A stretch of 64,000 nt of DNA from WTFY01 sp965220875 (GTDB lineage Bacteria; Pseudomonadota; Gammaproteobacteria; UBA4575), in contig OZ244849.1 of assembly GCA_965220875.1 (NCBI GenBank), positions 868,001-932,000 on the forward strand. Direction: 5' to 3'. The notes beneath the pieces were generated by a model, which did not search any database, was not told the DNA's origin, and worked only from the letters and a program-made list of their open reading frames with translations. Positions 42,702-52,602 of this stretch are shown in pieces. The position numbers and the translations under genes were made by a program. The stretch's first letter is position 1; the number at the start of each line of letters is the position of its first letter.

Positions 42702-43543
42702 TCTCTGGCAATACTCCCTACTGAGCCATGCATACGATTGGTATCTCAAACTTGAATTGGCTGGATTTAAAACCCTGGCTGACCTGTCAGCTTGCCCAAG
42801 TGCGTTGCCTGGCTGTCAAACTTCTATTCGTATGTAAATATATGACCCTTACTGGACTGTCATTCGTAAAATTCATGCCCTGTTTCATACACTGTCCAAG
42901 CAAGACCCTTGTCTATTGTCCCGAGTGAATGAGTCCGGGTTTCTTCAAGCTAGTACTGTACGAACGCGAAGCTTGTGCAAGGGGTTTCCCGTAGCCTTAT
43001 CGCAGGCATCTTGAAGTACATACCGCGTGCATGAAACGTATCAATGTATCTGATTGTGTCGCTAGTCTGGTTCCTGCTCCGGAACTAAAGTTTTCTGGCC
43101 TGCAGCCAGAATCCATAACCACGGCATTTGCAAATACCAGCAATGGCTGTTTTTACAAGGGTGCCGTACTTAAACAAGATAGATTTATCTCATTCTGTAC
43201 AATTACAATACCAAAATGGCAGGGAAATGATACCTGCCTGTGTTGGATAACCCAGCATGCTACCACATATTCACATAGTAAGTTCACACCAACCTGGAAA
43301 AATTAGTTCAGAGCTATGAGAATGCTCTCCGGACTGCTTTCCTCAAATCTGTGAAGGGCCTGCCGGGTCCATGTCTCATCAGCTGCTCAGTCAGTGAAAG
43401 GGCTGCTAAGTTGTTGTTCGGGAAGAACGTATTTACCGGGCGAGAACAGGAATTTCTGTCCAGGCGCATTAATATTTTCTTCTAACCCGCCTTTGAAGCA
43501 TGCTACGATGGAGATGCGGGTCAGAATGGGGAGGAGGTGCGGT
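42702..43543. other. Gene-free stretch between ctaB and the outer-membrane protein gene
   Basis: About 840 bases between divergently oriented genes. A short open frame at 43031-43306 has no recognisable features. No RNA gene, terminator with a T-run or extended repeat was seen. It probably contains the promoters of ctaB and the outer-membrane protein. Confidence 0.5.
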
Positions 43544-44449
43544 ATGAGACAAGTATTGTACTCGTCATGTGAGCGTATCGTTGTGGTAGTGCTCGCAACA
43601 TCAATGCTTTTTGTGTTGGCGTATGCGTCCAAAGCGCGTGCGGCGGATTCCAGATGGTATGTAGGTGCAAACCTGCCTGTGATGTACATAGATGATACGG
43701 ATACAACCATCACTGGCGAAAGTGCTGACCATACGATGCCGATGGCCCCGAGAACGCCGTACAGGGCTGAAGCCGAAAACAAGTTTGATACAGGCTACAA
43801 GCTGGAAGGCTTTGTTGGTTACGAACTGGGCTCCAATTTCCGCATAGAGCTTGAAGTGTTTTATGCCGAGGCTGATGTGGACAAGCTCTATTACAGCGGC
43901 ATAACAACCAGCCACCCTGTTTTAGGGCCGCAGTCTGTACCGGGCAGAAAATCCATTCCCATATCCGGTACTGCCGAGCAGATGGGCGCCTCATTGAATC
44001 TCTGGTACGACTTTGATTTCGGGTCCAAATGGATTCCCTATGTCGGTGCCGGCATTGGTATTCTCGAAATCGACTTTGGTGATGTGGATTACGATGACAA
44101 CGCGCTTGCACAAGAAGTGGCAAATCATCTCGCGGTGCTTGGAGCGCAAGCCCTGGCAGCACAGGCAGGCCAACCCCCTCCACCGCCTGAGGCGGTGCTC
44201 ATGGACCCGAGACTCCGGCTGCCGGAAGGCCATGTACCGGAAATTTCAAGTACCGATACAGTGGTTTCCTACCAGTTTGCTGCAGGTGTGAGTTACAAGT
44301 TTCGGGAAAACATGTTGTTTCGTATGGGTTATCGCTATCAGACCTCGGACGACCTGAAATTCGATGGTTCGAACGCCTCGGGTACAGTAAGTACAAAGAG
44401 CGATTTTGAAGTTCAGTTCCTGGAGGTTGGGATACGGTATCATTTCTGA
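43544..44449 (+). CDS. Outer-membrane beta-barrel protein, OmpA/OmpW-like
   Basis: The protein has 301 residues. A long signal peptide (about 1-36, ending ARA) precedes amphipathic strands starting DSRWYVGANLPV and ending LEVGIRYHF with the C-terminal Phe expected for barrel assembly. A loop (about 180-240) is rich in Ala, Gln and Pro, with a run of five Pro. The ATG at 43544 has a GGAGG ribosome site; the frame opens further upstream without support. Function unknown; porin or adhesion roles are possible. Confidence 0.8.
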   Translation: MRQVLYSSCERIVVVVLATSMLFVLAYASKARAADSRWYVGANLPVMYIDDTDTTITGESADHTMPMAPRTPYRAEAENKFDTGYKLEGFVGYELGSNFRIELEVFYAEADVDKLYYSGITTSHPVLGPQSVPGRKSIPISGTAEQMGASLNLWYDFDFGSKWIPYVGAGIGILEIDFGDVDYDDNALAQEVANHLAVLGAQALAAQAGQPPPPPEAVLMDPRLRLPEGHVPEISSTDTVVSYQFAAGVSYKFRENMLFRMGYRYQTSDDLKFDGSNASGTVSTKSDFEVQFLEVGIRYHF

Positions 44450-44493
44450 GACAAGAGGTTTGTTTCGTACAGGAGAGCTGCTTACTGCGATGG

Positions 44494-45351
44494 TCATACT
44501 GGCGGTTCAGGAAGGCTGCCGCCACTGGTCCGTTCTCTCAGTTTCAGGTGCTGAAGGATTGTCGTTGCAATCTCTTCTATCGAGATGGAAGTGGTATCCA
44601 GAAAGGGCAGTCTCGCAGCCCTGAAAATGGATTCTGCCCGGCGGATTTCGTATTCGCATTGTTCCAGCGAGGCATAGCGGCTGTCTGGCCTTCTTTCTTG
44701 GCGGATCCTGTATAGCTGCTCGGGTGAAATGGTAAGTCCGAACAGCCGGTTCCGCACTTCCACAATGGGCCCGGGCAGTCCGGGGTTTTCGAAATCGTCA
44801 TCTGCAAGGGGGTAATTTGCAGCCTTGAGGTTGTAGTGCATTGCCAGGTATAGGCAAGTTGGGGTCTTCCCGCATCGGGACACGCCTGTCAGCACGATAT
44901 CCGCACTTGCTATATCCGTGAATTTTGTTCCATCATCGTGGTTCAGTGTAAAATCAAGAGCCTTGATACGCTGTACATATTTCAGCGGACTGCCCACGCC
45001 ATGCGTCTCGCCGACCGCATGCGATGCTTTAGCGCCCAAACGGGATTCCAGTACTGGAATGAATGTGGAGAAAATATCCAGCACCGGGATGTCATGGGAA
45101 AGGAACAGGTTCTTGAGGGATTCGTCGGCCAGGCTGGTGAACACAAGGGGCGGGTGTTGCCGGTTCAAATTCGTGATGCGTGAAATATGCGCGATTACAC
45201 GCAAGGCCTCCTGTTCATTTGAAACAAATGGAAATACAGTCTGGAGGAACTCGGTATCCGGGAACTGTGTGAACAGGGACTGGCCCAGTGACTCGATGGT
45301 AATGCCCGTACTGTCTGATATGAAGAACACGTTTTGTTTTTTCCTGGCCAT
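44494..45351 (-). CDS. ppsR: PEP synthase regulatory protein PpsR (kinase/pyrophosphorylase)
   Basis: The protein has 285 residues. It contains FFISDSTGITIESLG near the start and a P-loop-like GVSRCGKTPTCLYLA (about 148-162). It switches PEP synthase off by ADP-dependent phosphorylation and on by Pi-dependent dephosphorylation. The frame runs upstream into ppsA; the ATG at 45351 gives the family start. Only 18 bases separate its start from the ppsA start. Confidence 0.95.
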   Translation of the reverse strand: MARKKQNVFFISDSTGITIESLGQSLFTQFPDTEFLQTVFPFVSNEQEALRVIAHISRITNLNRQHPPLVFTSLADESLKNLFLSHDIPVLDIFSTFIPVLESRLGAKASHAVGETHGVGSPLKYVQRIKALDFTLNHDDGTKFTDIASADIVLTGVSRCGKTPTCLYLAMHYNLKAANYPLADDDFENPGLPGPIVEVRNRLFGLTISPEQLYRIRQERRPDSRYASLEQCEYEIRRAESIFRAARLPFLDTTSISIEEIATTILQHLKLRERTSGGSLPEPPV

Positions 45352-45369
45352 GCTGCAAATATACCCGAT

Positions 45370-47730
45370 ATGAACCGCTATACGATTGATCTTGATGAAA
45401 TCAGCTCCAAGGACATATCCAGAGTAGGGGGCAAGAACGCCTCTCTGGGTGAAATGATCCGCAACCTCGCAAGCCTCGGGGTTTGCGTGCCAGGCGGTTT
45501 TGCCACGACTTCGGAAGCGTTTCATCTGTTCATGACCGTTAACGGTCTGACAGGCAAGGTTTCGCAACTGCTTGACGTTCTGGATGTGGAGGATATCTCC
45601 ATGCTGGTCAGGACCGGAAGGACCATACGTGAATGGATCCTGGATGGGGAGTTGCCTGATGAGCTGCAAACCGAAATTGTCGCTGCATACCGGGATCTCG
45701 AAAGCCGTGTGCATCCGAATGTGGCAGTCGCAGTCCGCTCTTCGGCCACGGCAGAAGACCTGCCGGAGGCTTCATTTGCAGGTCAGCAGGAAAGTTACCT
45801 GAATGTGCGCGGTATTGCAGACGTGCTGGCTGCGGTCAGGAAGGTATTTGCATCCCTGTTCAGTGATCGTGCCATTGCATACCGGGTGCAGAAGGGATTC
45901 GGGCATGCCGGGCTCGCTCTTTCTGCAGGCATCCAGCAGATGGTGCGCAGTGACCTTGCCTCCAGCGGTGTCATGTTCACCCTGGATACGGAATCGGGTT
46001 TCAGGGATGTGGTGTTCATCACTGCCGGGTACGGGCTGGGCGAAACCATTGTTCAGGGGCAGGTCAATCCGGATGAGTTCTATGTTGCAAAGACCGCCTT
46101 GAATCGTGACCAGCCTGCCATCATACGGCGCAGTTGCGGCAGCAAGATGCAGAAGATGATTTTCAGTAGCCGGGGGAGCGGCACACAGACCGTTGCAGTC
46201 GAGGCGTCCCGGCAGAACCGTTTCTGCATCACGGATCCTGAAGCGGAGTCCCTGGCCCGCATGGCCGTTCTGATCGAGCAGCACTACCAGCGGCCCATGG
46301 ATATCGAATGGGCCAAAGACGGAACGGATCAGCAGCTGTATATTGTTCAGGCGCGCCCCGAAACTGTACAGAGCCGGCAGCAAAAGGTGATCGAGAAATA
46401 CTCTCTGGAAGAAGTTTCTGATGTATTGGTGACCGGCCGCAGCATTGGGCAGCGAATCGGTTCAGGTCAGGCTCGTATCATTCAATCGCTGGAGGAAATC
46501 GAGCAACTGCAGGCAGGTGAAGTACTTGTGACGGACATGACAGACCCCCACTGGGAGCCTGTAATGAAGCGTGCTGCGGCTATCGTTACCAACCGGGGCG
46601 GACGTACCTGTCATGCTGCCATTATTGCACGCGAGCTGGGCCTGCCTGCAATCGTGGGATGCGGTGATGCTACCCGCAGCCTACGGTCTGAGCAGGAGAT
46701 CACGGTATCATGTGCCGAGGGCGATACGGGCTATGTCTACGACGGCCTGCTAGGGTTTGAAATCAACCGTACCCGGCTGGACAGGATGCCGGACATCCCC
46801 TGCAAGATCATGCTCAATGTCGGGGATCCCGGGCAGGCTTTTACATTTTCACAGACACCCAATGCAGGGGTTGGACTGGCTCGTCTGGAATTCATGATCA
46901 ACAACTCCATCGGTGTTCACCCGCGTGCCCTCGTTGACTTTGACCTGCTTCCTGGCGAGCTGAAAGCAGCCATCGACAAACGCTGCTCGGCCTATCCGGA
47001 TCCGGAGACATTTTTTGTCAGTAAGCTGACGGAGGGAATTGCAACCCTGGCTGCTGCGTTTGAAGGCAAACCTGTTCTGGTGCGGCTGTCGGATTTCAAG
47101 TCGAATGAATACGCGAACCTGCTTGGAGGCAGCCTGTATGAACCTGCGGAAGAAAACCCGATGATCGGGTACAGGGGCACTTCAAGGTACCTGTCAGAGT
47201 TGTTCACGCCCTGCTTCGAGATGGAATGCCGCGCACTGCGAACCGTGCGTAATGAGATGGGATTTACGAACATCCAGGTGATGGTGCCGTTCGTGCGCAC
47301 GCTGGATGAAGCGGAAAGTGTAACCGAACTGCTTGCCAGGCACGGACTGGAACGTTCAAAGAATGGCCTCAAGGTAGTAATGATGTGCGAGTTGCCATCG
47401 AACGCGCTGCTCGCAGACCAGTTTTTGCAGTACTTCGATGGGTTCTCCATCGGTTCGAATGACCTTACGCAAATGACACTGGGACTGGATCGGGATTCCG
47501 AGCTCGTGGCCGGACAGTTTGACGAGAGAAATGCTGCAGTACGGCAGTTGGTCAGCAGGGCAATCCAGGCATGCAGGAAATCAGGTAAATATGTAGGAAT
47601 TTGCGGGCAGGGCCCCTCTGATTTTCCCGACTTCGCAGATTGGCTGGTTGACCAGGGCATTGACAGCATCTCGCTGAATCCCGACTCAGTACTGAGTACT
47701 TGGATGTACCTTTCGAAACTTCGCTCGTAA
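45370..47730 (+). CDS. ppsA: Phosphoenolpyruvate synthase PpsA
   Basis: The protein has 786 residues. It has an N-terminal ATP-grasp domain with RVGGKNASLGEMI (about 18-30) and RSSATAEDLPEASFAGQQES, the phospho-His swivel domain with GGRTCHAAIIARELG, and the PEP/pyruvate barrel with a terminal GSNDLTQMTLGLDRD. It makes PEP from pyruvate, ATP and water for gluconeogenesis, consistent with autotrophic or organic-acid growth. Start at 45370 gives the family N-terminus; the regulator gene is divergent. Confidence 0.96.
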   Translation: MNRYTIDLDEISSKDISRVGGKNASLGEMIRNLASLGVCVPGGFATTSEAFHLFMTVNGLTGKVSQLLDVLDVEDISMLVRTGRTIREWILDGELPDELQTEIVAAYRDLESRVHPNVAVAVRSSATAEDLPEASFAGQQESYLNVRGIADVLAAVRKVFASLFSDRAIAYRVQKGFGHAGLALSAGIQQMVRSDLASSGVMFTLDTESGFRDVVFITAGYGLGETIVQGQVNPDEFYVAKTALNRDQPAIIRRSCGSKMQKMIFSSRGSGTQTVAVEASRQNRFCITDPEAESLARMAVLIEQHYQRPMDIEWAKDGTDQQLYIVQARPETVQSRQQKVIEKYSLEEVSDVLVTGRSIGQRIGSGQARIIQSLEEIEQLQAGEVLVTDMTDPHWEPVMKRAAAIVTNRGGRTCHAAIIARELGLPAIVGCGDATRSLRSEQEITVSCAEGDTGYVYDGLLGFEINRTRLDRMPDIPCKIMLNVGDPGQAFTFSQTPNAGVGLARLEFMINNSIGVHPRALVDFDLLPGELKAAIDKRCSAYPDPETFFVSKLTEGIATLAAAFEGKPVLVRLSDFKSNEYANLLGGSLYEPAEENPMIGYRGTSRYLSELFTPCFEMECRALRTVRNEMGFTNIQVMVPFVRTLDEAESVTELLARHGLERSKNGLKVVMMCELPSNALLADQFLQYFDGFSIGSNDLTQMTLGLDRDSELVAGQFDERNAAVRQLVSRAIQACRKSGKYVGICGQGPSDFPDFADWLVDQGIDSISLNPDSVLSTWMYLSKLRS

Positions 47731-47922
47731 GCTCTGGGGTTCACTGTAAGCCCTCCTTGTTTGCAACCATTTTGAGGTGGTGCTTTCTTGAAGGGTTTTA
47801 GCGTGTATTGCACAATTCCATCCTGATTTGTTATACCCGTGCAACAATGCTGTGCGAGGATCTGTTATACAGTCGGCAGTTACTGCTGTATCCTGTGATC
47901 GCAATAATATGGGGGACAAACG

Positions 47923-48948
47923 TTGAAAGCGGTCGGCTTGTACAAGTATTTGGCCATACACGAAGCAAATTCTCTGCTTGACCTGGAGCTTCCCAAGCCC
48001 AGTCCTGCTGGCAGGGAAATCCTGGTCAGGGTACAGGCCATCGCTGTCAATCCGGTGGACACGAAAATGCGTGCCCCGCAAGACAAGGTGGAGGAAAGTC
48101 CCCGTATTTTGGGATGGGATGCTGCGGGTGTTGTCGAGGATGTGGGGCAGGATGTTTCACTGTTTCGGCCTGGCGACGAGGTATTCTATGCAGGCAGTTT
48201 CATCCGTCCAGGTTGTAACTGCGAGTTTCATCTCGTGGATGAGCGTATCGTGGGTGGCAAACCGGAAAGCCTGGATTTTGTCCAAGCTGCAGCCCTTCCA
48301 CTCACCAGCATCACGGCATGGGAGGCCCTGTTTGACCGTCTCGGTATTGACCCGGACGGCGCGGATCATGCCAGGCACCTGCTTGTTATCGGAGGTGCAG
48401 GCGGCGTTGGCTCCATTGCCGTACAATTTGCAAAGCAGGTTGCGGAGCTGACCGTGACGGCTACAGCTTCCAGGCCGGAGTCGCAGGCATGGTGCCGGGA
48501 GTTGGGTGCGGATTACATTATCAACCACTATCTGGATATCCCGGCTCAGGTCAATGAACTGGGGATAGGCGGTTATGACTATATCCTGTGCCTCAATGAT
48601 ACGGACGAACACTGGCAGGCCATGGCTGCACTGATCGTTCCCCAGGGGAGGATCTGTTCGATCGTGGAAACTGCGGCCCTAGTCGACCTCGGGGCATTGA
48701 AAAGCAAGAGTGCAACCTTTGTCTGGGAGTTCATGTTTACCCGTTCCATGTACGAGACAGAGGACATGATTGAGCAGCATCGCATGCTGGACCGGGTAGC
48801 CGCGCTGGTGGATGAAGGCAAAATCAGAACAACGGTCAACAGGGTACTCGAACCCATTAATGCGAAAAACCTGAAGACAGCCCATGCGGAAATTGAAAGC
48901 CATCACACGGTAGGCAAGATTGTTTTGAACGGCTGGGGTACCGCCTGA
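47923..48948 (+). CDS. Zinc-type alcohol dehydrogenase-like quinone oxidoreductase
   Basis: The protein has 341 residues and belongs to the MDR superfamily: GroES-like N-domain with AVNPVDTKMR (about 44-53), PGDEVFYAG, and the Rossmann GGAGGVGSIAVQFAK (about 158-172). It lacks the catalytic and structural zinc cysteines, as in quinone reductase-type members, so reduction of quinones or enones with NAD(P)H is likely. It starts with TTG preceded by a GGGGGA ribosome site. Substrate unknown. Confidence 0.88.
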   Translation: MKAVGLYKYLAIHEANSLLDLELPKPSPAGREILVRVQAIAVNPVDTKMRAPQDKVEESPRILGWDAAGVVEDVGQDVSLFRPGDEVFYAGSFIRPGCNCEFHLVDERIVGGKPESLDFVQAAALPLTSITAWEALFDRLGIDPDGADHARHLLVIGGAGGVGSIAVQFAKQVAELTVTATASRPESQAWCRELGADYIINHYLDIPAQVNELGIGGYDYILCLNDTDEHWQAMAALIVPQGRICSIVETAALVDLGALKSKSATFVWEFMFTRSMYETEDMIEQHRMLDRVAALVDEGKIRTTVNRVLEPINAKNLKTAHAEIESHHTVGKIVLNGWGTA

Positions 48949-49036
48949 CCGTGAAAGCCTGTAAACGCATAAGGAACAATGCCGGCGGGCGCTGTTAAGA
49001 GGATTTTGTCCGGCTGGTTGAAAAAGCCTGACGGGT

Positions 49037-49879
49037 TCATTGAAGCAGCACGTTCCTCCATTGGTCATTCATGCTTCCAAGCACGATGAAAGAGGGGTTC
49101 AGTAGCGAATCCTTGGTGTTGTAGCGCACGGGTCTGAACCGTGTGTCAACCAATGAACCTCCTGCTTCCTGTACCACGCAATGCGCCGCTGCCGTGTCCC
49201 ATTCTGAGGTAGGCCCGAAACGGGGATAGAGATCGGCTTTGCCCTCAGCCACCAGGCAGGTCTTGATTGAACTGCCAACGCTGATCAGTTCATGTTCACC
49301 GATACGGGCCAGGAGGGTCATCAGCGAAGTGCCTGTATGAGAACGGCTGCCGCATATTGTCGGGATGGAATCAGGCGAGGAAACACGGGTTCTGATCCTG
49401 TTTGCCGTCTTGTCCTGTTCTTGTTTGAAAGCCCCGTATCCCTTGGCCGCAAAATAGCAGGTATCCTGTACCGGGATGTAGACCGCGCCAAGGTGGGCGG
49501 TATGTCCGACCACGAGCGCGACATTGACAGTGAACTCGCCGTTTCTTTTGATAAATTCACGGGTACCGTCCAGGGGGTCGATCAGCCAGTACCGTTTCCA
49601 CTTGGACCTTTGGTTGTACGGGATGGAAACGGATTCTTCCGAGAGTACAGGAATCTCAGGGGTGAGAGCCTGGAGCTGTTCGCAGATCAGCTTGTGAGAG
49701 GCCAGGTCTGCCGTGGTCAGAGGTGAACGGTCCTTCTTCTCTTCCACCTCGAATCCGTCTAGGTAAATATCCATGATCTTGTGCCCGGCCTGCTTTACAA
49801 TGTCGCAGACTGGAGCAATGAGTGCTTCAAGCTTGGCAATATCCTGATCCATCACGGGCAATTTGCGCAGGGGAAACAT
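49037..49879 (-). CDS. cysQ: 3'(2'),5'-bisphosphate nucleotidase CysQ
   Basis: The protein has 280 residues of the inositol monophosphatase fold: LSEESV (Glu-Glu metal ligands), DPLDGTREF (Asp-Asp) and SEWDTAAAH. It removes the 3' phosphate from PAP and PAPS formed in sulfate activation. An ATG nine codons in (49852) is an alternative start. It is divergent from yrfG with six bases between starts. Confidence 0.94.
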   Translation of the reverse strand: MFPLRKLPVMDQDIAKLEALIAPVCDIVKQAGHKIMDIYLDGFEVEEKKDRSPLTTADLASHKLICEQLQALTPEIPVLSEESVSIPYNQRSKWKRYWLIDPLDGTREFIKRNGEFTVNVALVVGHTAHLGAVYIPVQDTCYFAAKGYGAFKQEQDKTANRIRTRVSSPDSIPTICGSRSHTGTSLMTLLARIGEHELISVGSSIKTCLVAEGKADLYPRFGPTSEWDTAAAHCVVQEAGGSLVDTRFRPVRYNTKDSLLNPSFIVLGSMNDQWRNVLLQ

Positions 49880-49885
49880 TTGACC

Positions 49886-50548
49886 ATGTTAATGCAGGCA
49901 CAGTGGGACCATGTCGATACCGTCTTTCTGGACATGGACGGGACCTTGCTTGACCTGAGCTTTGATACGTACTTCTGGCACAGATACGTGCCCTTGCGGT
50001 ACAGTCAGAAAAACGGTTTGGAGTTCAGTCATGCCAAGGAACTATTACAGGGCTATTATAAAGGAAAATCTGGCACGCTGGACTGGTATTGTACGGATTA
50101 CTGGACGAAAGAACTGGGCCTCGACCTGCCTGCGCTGAAACGCGAGGTTGCCGGGCGAATTCAGTTGTTCCCAAATGCCCAACGGTTTCTGGAGAAGCTG
50201 GTAGAAGCTGGCAAGCATGTTGCACTGATGACTAATGCGCATCCTGACAGCATTGCAGTAAAGTTGGAATCTGTGCGGATAGGACCGTATTTCAACCGCA
50301 TCGTCTCATCCCATGATTTCGGGTACCCGAAGGAACAGCTGGACTTCTGGAACCGGGTGATGCATTCGTATTCCTATGATCCGAGTAAAACGCTTTTCAT
50401 AGACGACAATCTTGCGGTGCTGGACGCTGCCAATGCATTCGGCATCAGGTACCTGATCACGATTCAGCAGCCGGATAGTTCCAAGCCGAAACGTGAATCT
50501 TTACCGTATGAATCTATTTCGGACTTTGACGAAATCATGCCGGACTAG
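49886..50548 (+). CDS. yrfG: HAD hydrolase, GMP/IMP nucleotidase YrfG type
   Basis: The protein has 220 residues. HAD motif I is DMDGTLLDL (about 16-24), motif II MTNAHPDS, motif III K in DFGYPKEQLDFW and motif IV FIDDN. E. coli YrfG (222 aa) dephosphorylates GMP and IMP; the pairing with cysQ is common. The ATG at 49886 is chosen because upstream frame extension overlaps cysQ. Confidence 0.9.
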   Translation: MLMQAQWDHVDTVFLDMDGTLLDLSFDTYFWHRYVPLRYSQKNGLEFSHAKELLQGYYKGKSGTLDWYCTDYWTKELGLDLPALKREVAGRIQLFPNAQRFLEKLVEAGKHVALMTNAHPDSIAVKLESVRIGPYFNRIVSSHDFGYPKEQLDFWNRVMHSYSYDPSKTLFIDDNLAVLDAANAFGIRYLITIQQPDSSKPKRESLPYESISDFDEIMPD

Positions 50549-50980
50549 CTAACCCCGCATCCAGTGCTTGAAACGTTGCTTGCAGTATTCAAGCAGGGTT
50601 TCATAATCGGGAAAATGCAGTTCATAGTCGTTTTCTACGGGCGCATCGAATTCGCAATAGTCGTTGCTGTGGTCTCGACAGATCTGTGGACGTGCCTCGT
50701 AAATACCGCACTGCCCGTTCTCCTGTAGATGGGAGCAGCGTCCGAATATCATCAGCCACCAGCCCTCTTCGTCCTTGTATACCTCAATGCCTTCATGTGA
50801 AACCTGCCAGAGCAGGTGCTCGTAATCCAGCTTGCTGCGGGGCGTGACCAGCCGTTCCGTGACATAGGTGCAGCAGTATGAATTTGTACAGAATCCGCAC
50901 TTGTTTTCTGCAGTGATCCTGATGCCAGGCTCAAGCTTTACCTTGATGTCTGAGAGGCGTTCCATTACAGGGTTGTGCAA
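50549..50980 (-). CDS. YkgJ-family cysteine cluster protein
   Basis: The protein has 143 residues with a Cys cluster CGFCTNSYCC near residue 23 and further Cys in GRCSHLQENGQCGIYEARPQIC, the pattern of the zinc/iron-chelating YkgJ family. The function is unknown; metal binding is expected. It converges with yrfG, the stops being adjacent. An ATG five codons in is an alternative start. Confidence 0.82.
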   Translation of the reverse strand: MHNPVMERLSDIKVKLEPGIRITAENKCGFCTNSYCCTYVTERLVTPRSKLDYEHLLWQVSHEGIEVYKDEEGWWLMIFGRCSHLQENGQCGIYEARPQICRDHSNDYCEFDAPVENDYELHFPDYETLLEYCKQRFKHWMRG

Positions 50981-50985
50981 CAGAC

Positions 50986-51270
50986 TCAGTTTTCATCCGG
51001 CGGTTTCTTGTGGGGGGGCTTGAACTTGAGGACGGTTGAGGTTTTCTGTTCGTCAGTAAAGTAGGGACGGTCCTTGTTGTCTATTCCAATTTCTTCAATG
51101 AGTTCGCGCTCCCGCGCCGCAATAAGGCTGAAGCAATCACGGATATCCTTGATGGTCTGTTCACGCAAGGGGTGTCGTTCACCGGGGCCAGGCGTGGTGT
51201 CCCGGACTATCTGTGCCAGCAGTTTCCTCATCACTACCAGTATTCGCTGCTCGGTGCTTCTGCTAGTCAT
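50986..51270 (-). CDS. Conserved hypothetical cytoplasmic protein
   Basis: The protein has 94 residues: an N-terminal helical part with REQTIKDIRDCFSLIAARERELIEE (described as a charged helix) and a Lys/Pro-rich tail (KFKPPHKKPPDEN). I do not recognise the family. The ATG at 51270 is preferred to a TTG two codons upstream. It lies five bases before the YkgJ-type gene on the same strand and probably shares its transcript. Confidence 0.65.
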   Translation of the reverse strand: MTSRSTEQRILVVMRKLLAQIVRDTTPGPGERHPLREQTIKDIRDCFSLIAARERELIEEIGIDNKDRPYFTDEQKTSTVLKFKPPHKKPPDEN

Positions 51271-51471
51271 TTTCAAATGGACTTCTGACGGAATCTGGCG
51301 TGCTGGGTATCATTTTGGTTGACGGCTCAGGCATAGCCTAACAGATTTTGAATCGCATACCATCTCAAGCAGAGCGGAAATTGCCGAATACCGCGTTATA
51401 CATCATGACACGGCAATTAAGGTAGTATAATGACAGACATAGCCAGCCAGCTCGAGCCTAGGAGAACCAGA

Positions 51472-51783
51472 ATGAATCAGGCACAGTTTTCAATCGGTCA
51501 GGTCGTAGTACACAAGAAGTTCAATTATCGTGGAGTGATATATGATGTGGATGCTGAGTACAGCGGCACGGATCAGTGGTATGAGGAAGTGGCAAAATCC
51601 AGGCCCCCTAAGGACCGGCCCTGGTACCATGTGCTCGTTGATGGCCAGCTGATGACGACTTATGTAGCCGAACAGCACCTGGAGCTGGATGACTTGCCCA
51701 CACCAATCACCCACCCGCTGACGGAAAACTATTTCGATAGTTTTGAAGGAGGGCTCTACCGAAACTACCGGTACAGCAACTGA
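51472..51783 (+). CDS. hspQ: Heat shock protein HspQ
   Basis: The protein has 103 residues: FSIGQVVVHKKFNYRGVIYD near the start and RPWYHVLVDG, then TYVAEQHLE, all diagnostic of HspQ (E. coli 105 aa). In E. coli it affects Lon-mediated proteolysis and DnaA stability. The ATG at 51472 has a TAGGAG ribosome site, so an earlier in-frame start is unlikely. A TerB-like gene follows two bases later. Confidence 0.94.
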   Translation: MNQAQFSIGQVVVHKKFNYRGVIYDVDAEYSGTDQWYEEVAKSRPPKDRPWYHVLVDGQLMTTYVAEQHLELDDLPTPITHPLTENYFDSFEGGLYRNYRYSN

Positions 51784-51785
51784 CA

Positions 51786-52241
51786 ATGTTCGAAACCGTG
51801 GCAGCCTTCATCGAAAAGAAAATCCGCCCGCAGCGCGATGCGGTGGACGATGCCCACATCATGCATCTGGCAATCGCGGTCCTTTTGCTGGAAGTAAGCC
51901 GGGCAGACTTCGATATCCAGGAGGAAGAACTCCAGACCATCGTCTGTGCGCTTGCGGACAGATTCCATTTTACCGAACAGGAAGTGCAGAACCTTGTGGA
52001 CCTTGCCCGTTCTGAGCAGGAAACCCATGTTTCGATCTATCCGTTTGTAAAAATTGTCAATAAAGAATGCACGATGGAAGAAAAAAAGAACCTTCTGCTG
52101 GATTTGTGGAAGACTGCTTATGCCGACCACAGGCTGGATAAATACGAGGAGTACCAGATCAGGAAGATCGCTGATTTGCTGCACCTCCCGCATAGTGCAT
52201 TTATCCAGGCCAAGCTGGATGTGCTGGAAGGACGGGGCTAG
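51786..52241 (+). CDS. TerB-family protein
   Basis: The protein has 151 residues and is all-helical with Asp/Glu-rich loops (VSRADFDIQEEE and YADHRLDKYEEY) typical of the TerB/DjlA N-terminal fold. Such proteins bind metals or act in stress responses; tellurite resistance itself is not implied. It starts two bases after hspQ and is probably cotranscribed. Confidence 0.85.
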   Translation: MFETVAAFIEKKIRPQRDAVDDAHIMHLAIAVLLLEVSRADFDIQEEELQTIVCALADRFHFTEQEVQNLVDLARSEQETHVSIYPFVKIVNKECTMEEKKNLLLDLWKTAYADHRLDKYEEYQIRKIADLLHLPHSAFIQAKLDVLEGRG

Positions 52242-52278
52242 CAGACGAGCAGTTGCGGGCACCAGAATGCCCGTACGG

Positions 52279-52602
52279 TCAAATCATATCCTTGAGTTTT
52301 TTCAGTGGCAAGATCCTGACTGACTTGCTGGCAGGCTTGGCCTTGAACGTCATTTCTTCACCGGTAAAGGGGTTGATGCCCTTGCGTGATTTCTTGGCAG
52401 GTTTTTTGACGAGCTTGATTTTCAGCAGGCCAGGGAAATTGAAGGACCCTGCACCGCGTGGCCTTAATTCCTTTGCAATCATGCGTTCCAGTGATTCGAA
52501 CACCGATGTCACCTGCTTGCGGGAAAGCGAAGTGTCGTGTGCAATTTGATTTAGGATGTCTGTTTTGGTGGGGGGTTTCTTTTCCGGTCTGGGAGTGGCC
52601 AT
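52279..52602 (-). CDS. HU-family DNA-binding protein
   Basis: The protein has 107 residues. After a Lys/Pro-rich N-terminus (1-13) the HU dimer helices follow, then the beta-arm with PGLLKIKLVKKPAKKSRKG and GEEMTFKAKPASKSVR. The arm proline expected near NPFTGEE is present. It binds and bends DNA. It differs from typical 90-residue HU by the basic N-terminal extension and a less canonical arm, so it is a divergent HU paralogue. Confidence 0.88.
   Translation of the reverse strand: MATPRPEKKPPTKTDILNQIAHDTSLSRKQVTSVFESLERMIAKELRPRGAGSFNFPGLLKIKLVKKPAKKSRKGINPFTGEEMTFKAKPASKSVRILPLKKLKDMI

Noticed and set aside
43031..43306. Possible small gene between ctaB and the outer-membrane protein
   Set aside because: No ribosome site, no recognisable family and irregular composition; treated as non-coding.
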